From Takakia lepidozioides (Eukaryota > Streptophyta > Takakiopsida > Takakiales > Takakiaceae), in contig CM060733.1 of the NCBI GenBank assembly GCA_030704615.1, forward strand, positions 54,870,001-54,934,000: a DNA stretch of 64,000 nt. Direction: 5' to 3'. Shown here one piece after another: positions 60,109 to 64,000 of this stretch. Position numbers and translations under genes: made by a program. Position 1 is the stretch's first letter. The number at the start of each line of letters is the position of its first letter. Under the pieces are notes generated by a model that had not been told where the DNA came from, did not search any database, and saw nothing but the letters and a program-made list of their open reading frames with translations.

Positions 60109-63100
60109 TCAAGAACTATTGGAGGTTTCAGAGGAACCACTTCCAGAGTTTACAGCAATATCATCTATGAATACAGCAGCACATCCGCGACGTTTTTTTT
60201 TTCCACGACCTTCATGTAGATGCGAATACATTGATTGTTGGGATAACACCCGTGCGCAAGCTTCAGCGTAAACCGGCAAGCGGTAAGCTCTAGGGGACTC
60301 GGGGACATGTAGTATCCTTGGAAACCGAAAGGTGTCTGCTGATTCAATGACTGGTGCCGAACTCTGGAAAGCAAGAAGAGGAATGGTGGTAGATGTTAAC
60401 ATCCAGATATAGACAATGTAAGCAACCATCTGTCAAACGGGAATGACACAAGTAAATGCAACATATTTTGCACGACAGCCGAACTTACTCACACTCAAAA
60501 TCGGAGTCCATGTCGAGATCCTCCTCAGGCGCTTCGGGCTCCTCCAGAAGTCCCTATGTGGATGGGGCAGAAGTAGTGCCGGACTCAAGCTGACGAAGCT
60601 CGCTTGAGAAGAGCTCCGTATCAGCCTCCATGCCAAAGAAGTGCCTTCCGGCGCTCTTGCAAGCATGAATAGATGCTCCTGCAAATCCAAGACAAACGAG
60701 AAATTAAAACAGGGCTTCCCTAAGGTCACTGCCCATATGTCAAACACAATGTGAAGGTCCCCACCTGTGCCCATAGACAAGTCAACCACTCGTCCACCAT
60801 GACGGCTGCATGTCTCCACCAAAGTCTGCATGAAAGCTGGAGATTTCTCCCGTGCACCTCTCCAAGGGACACCAATCGACCTTTTCATAGTTCGACCCGA
60901 GTCGACGTAATTGAAGATAACATCATCCTCCACAGGCTCGCAGGTGGGGTCAATGTGAGCTGCAAGGTCTCTCAACTGGAACTCAGCAACACCAGGAGGA
61001 AGAGTGTCCTTCCGCCTCACCAGGCACAAAGCTTCGAACACTCCAGTCTGTCAATAATCACGAAGAGAGCATGAGGCAAAAGACACAACCTACCTTTTGA
61101 TTTACTGAAAAACCATGAAACTTTAATTGAAAGGAACCAACTCACTTTCTGCCCCGGGAACTCGCCCTTCGTAAGAGGCAGAGTATTGATGCATGTCCAA
61201 GTTTTGATGACATGAAACCCGGAAGCTTTCATGTAGCTGAAAAGAGTTCTTCGTGCCGACGTGTCCTCTGATTGCATGAGAAGAAGAGCCCCCGAGTCAG
61301 AAAGGAATTTGTTGCTGAATGAGAAAGCCCACTGCCAATAACGAGAATCCGATTTGTTCCAAGTCGGGGTCGAATTGGAAGGGAACACATCAGGGACAGG
61401 AAAACCGTTAGGAATGTCCAGCACCACAAGGTCAGTCGTGTATGCCTGCTGAACTCCATTCACCCAATCCGGACTTTTTGTGACCTTCAGCAAAAAACAG
61501 GAGACAGTGTAAGAAGCCAAATCCAAATCCAGCACGAGATCAACACCCTGGACAAGTCAGAACAAGTGGCCAAACCAAATCACTCATACAATAGTTAAGA
61601 CATATGTGCTTACCTGAGTGAGGAACGAAACAAGCATGTCCCATGATTTCGAGGGCACCCCTTTGAATGTGGACTTCCTGGACTCCATCATTGCAAGAAA
61701 ACTTTCATTCAGCACCTGACGATTGAACTATCCCAAAACCCTGGAGGGATGTTCACTCGCCTCGAAAGGCTGCTCCCTCGACTTTGATGTTCTCCTATCC
61801 CTCCTAGTTGGAGAAGGCTGTCTTTCAGGGACCTCTGACGGTCCCTGTCCTTGAGGAGCTGCACTTTTCCCCTTCCCCTTTGGATCCCCGACAATCTTCC
61901 CCTTTCGTTTTGGAGTAGCAGACTTCTCGAGCTCTTTTGCAGCCAGAGCAGAAATGATTCTATCCTGAATGTCTTTGTCAGCCAGTGGGGCAATTGTTGC
62001 GGCGTTGTCGTTCAAGTTTCTCAAAACAACTTCATCGAATGGTGTGTCTTGTTTTGGCAGGTCGAGGTACCACCCACAGTCTCTGAAGTGCGCCCTGCTC
62101 CAGTCTCTGGCAATACCAGCCGTGTACATTGTCTTGTCATTGGAGGGGTCAGCCCATGAGTAGATGAAGTCTGGGTCATCGCTAAGGTACTTTTCCGGTA
62201 TGAGGACATGATACATGTACCTGAATCACACACACAAAATCTAGGCAGTCATTCGATCTGAAAATGAAACAGATCACACATCAGGAAAAAGATATTGAAA
62301 TGCAGGAAAGCAACACGCAGAAATCACCTTTGCAGTCCCGAATCGTTGAATCGAGCAGAAATGGGAAACACAAAATGCGGAGAACTGTTCTTTGACAAGG
62401 GCAATTCAACATTGCTTCAACGCAAGGTTGTTTTCATTTACAGTGGAAATGGAAAACAGTGCTTGAAAACATCCTTTCGAATATCTACTGGTACGGATAT
62501 TCAACATTGCGTTGGCGCAATGTTGATTTCCTCTGTTGAAACACATGTCCATGGTATCTGACAACCACAACTTTCCTACAATTGTATGGAAATCGGGGTA
62601 TTGCTGCGGGACATTTCTAGCAATCCATACCACCAAACAACGTTGCGTCAACGCAAGTCTGTTTGATGGTACAGAATAGCTCTAAATAGCATTTCAAAAC
62701 AGACTCCAAACAGACTTTATGTTCATCTTGGCAGCATTGAAACTGGAAATGACAGCAAATTATAGCCCAAAAACCCAGGTAAACCTACATAGCCTGGCCC
62801 TTCATCAACCTTGCGTTAACGCAAGGCTGATTTTCCTGTCAGTTTTTCACCTTTCACATGGAGAAAAATGGCATTATGGGAGACCCCACCTATAGGAAAT
62901 TGAAACCAAAACAACGGGATACAAGCTTGCGTTAACGCAATGTTGCTCGATTGCACATCCAGAGCCCTCAAAGCTCCCTCATAACCTGCAAATTTGAGCT
63001 GCTATATAGAAAGTACAACACAAGAATGCAGAAACATGCCCTTCAAGTACCAAATTTGTTTCAAGGAGGTCACACCTGTACAACACTCGTTTCATTGCTT

Positions 63101-64000
63101 GCTCGTTGTTGTACTGGTTTTTGAATTCGTACGACCTGGAGATTTCTTTGTCTTTCTCAAACTCCCTGACGAAGCAGTTGTTCCAGACAGCGAGCTTCCA
63201 TCTCCTGATGTAGGCCTCCAGTGTGATCCGGGGGCAAGCCATCTGGATTTTGTAGTCTGCCATGGACTCCCCAAGTGGAGCGACTGCACGTTTTTCTAAC
63301 TGCAACAAGAAAGCTCATAAGAATTCGCGAGACATTACGGAGCAACACTACTTTCTGAAAATGGTTTTGTGGAAACCATACCTGGCTCCAGAATGTGGCT
63401 TGTGTAGCCACTGGTCGAATGTGTGGTCGCTAACAACTTTTATTGCTTGTGTCTTCGAGTCCCTCTCAGGAGTTGGGAACATGTTGGTGTCTCTCACAAG
63501 TGGATCCGAATTCCAGATCTCCAACCACCTGATTTTGGTTGCATTGTCCACCATTGAAATGGAAAGACGATGTAGTTTCTCTTGAGTCATTTCTGGCTTA
63601 GAGCCATACTTGTCATAATGTGCTTTCACCTGCTCCAGAAATTCCGTGCCAAGACTTGGATCTGCTATCCGGATTTGTTTGTCGAATGCACTCATGAGGT
63701 TCTTCCTTTGATTGTTCATCTCGAATTTCATCATGTCCTCAAGCCCAGTTGCAGACCTTTGCTCTTCTGTGTGGGAATCATAGTACTCAGCTTTCGCCTT
63801 CAAACCAGTTTCTGCTATTTCTTGCTTGCATTCATAACAGGTAAAAGAATCAAACACTGGCGTTTCTTGACAAAATCTGCAGTAACAACAAGCAAACAGG
63901 TGTCAAGAAGCTTACAGTGTACATGTAGTCAAGAAAAGCCTCTCTTGTCAAGCTGTACCATGTGCTTGTCTTCTTCTCAGCACACCTCTTCATCTGCTGA
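60109..64000 (-). pseudogene. ParB/amino-methyltransferase-like gene, copy B (partial at window edge)
   Basis: Exons in gene order: beyond 64000-63916, 63382-63824, 63076-63299, 61614-62220, 61146-61547, 60765-61047, 60489-60678 and about 60109-60363. The 60489-60678 exon is 190 bp, identical in length to its counterpart in copy A. Compared with A this copy keeps two more exons. One is basic and Lys-rich (ATPKRKGKIVGDPKGKGKSA). The other has TTDLVVLDIPNGFPVPDVF, at the position of the catalytic DPPY motif IV, then GALLLMQSEDT. RVVDLSMGTG-ASIHACKSAGRHFFGMEAD (motif I) follows, so the order is IV before I (beta class). Lesions: a 1-nt loss near 63403 (LHKPHSGA instead of the xxFWSQ seen in copy A), TAGs at 61728 and 60554, and a phase conflict at the last intron. 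The ParB-like exon would lie right of the window. Confidence 0.7.
62412..62940. repeat. Five palindromes TTGCGTTAACGCAA in one intron of copy B
   Basis: 14-bp palindromes at 62412-62425 (TTGCTTCAACGCAA), 62507-62520 (TTGCGTTGGCGCAA), 62643-62656 (TTGCGTCAACGCAA), 62811-62824 and 62927-62940 (both TTGCGTTAACGCAA). Spacing is 95, 136, 168 and 116 bp. Most are followed by a GNTG-T-rich string. No coding sense. Confidence 0.85.

Overview
The window is nuclear DNA from a green, plant-lineage (streptophyte) eukaryote. Evidence: intron-rich genes with GT-AG junctions, an NB-ARC gene, a PLS-class PPR array with an E domain, a thylakoid-type cyclophilin, a SAUR-like ORF and a plant-type GID8. The transposon load, and especially a Ty3/Gypsy-like element whose pol region carries a C5-cytosine methyltransferase, favours a charophyte alga such as Chara; this assignment is an inference. 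All exon models were derived by hand from reading frame, splice phase and protein-family resemblance.

Left part (1-13.3 kb, mostly genic): the partial end of an NB-ARC gene (minus); a complete six-exon GID8 homologue (minus, 2433-7960), one of whose introns holds a complete 364-bp TRIM-type retroelement; a CYP28-like cyclophilin (plus, 8461-10196) head to head with GID8 across 500 bp; and a single-exon CCDC47/DUF1682 ER protein (11813-13279).

Middle (14.6-30 kb, repeat-rich): a Mutator-like element with long terminal inverted repeats and a GTCCACTGG satellite, an inverted partial copy of it, a tRNA-derived SINE, a PLS-type PPR gene that has expanded by tandem duplication and decayed by frameshifts, and a triplicated ~550-bp repeat. 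A second genic stretch follows (30-38.6 kb): MAT1 (minus), a SAUR-like ORF (plus), a NATD1-like acetyltransferase (minus) and a three-exon Dus1-type tRNA-dihydrouridine synthase (plus).

Right part (40-64 kb) is nested transposons. A second Mutator-like copy (41.2-43.3 kb) is followed by a decayed Gypsy-like element in the order gag - protease - [7-kb insert] - C5 methyltransferase - RT - RNase H - truncated integrase. The insert carries a SWIM zinc-finger ORF (minus) and, diverging from it, an eight-exon gene (plus). A second diverged copy of that gene runs off the right edge on the minus strand. Together the two copies show a ParB-like motif, then a DPPY-like motif (here DIPN), then an AdoMet-binding motif. 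This is the layout of prokaryotic or phage ParB-methyltransferase fusions and is the most unusual thing in the window. Both copies carry inactivating lesions.
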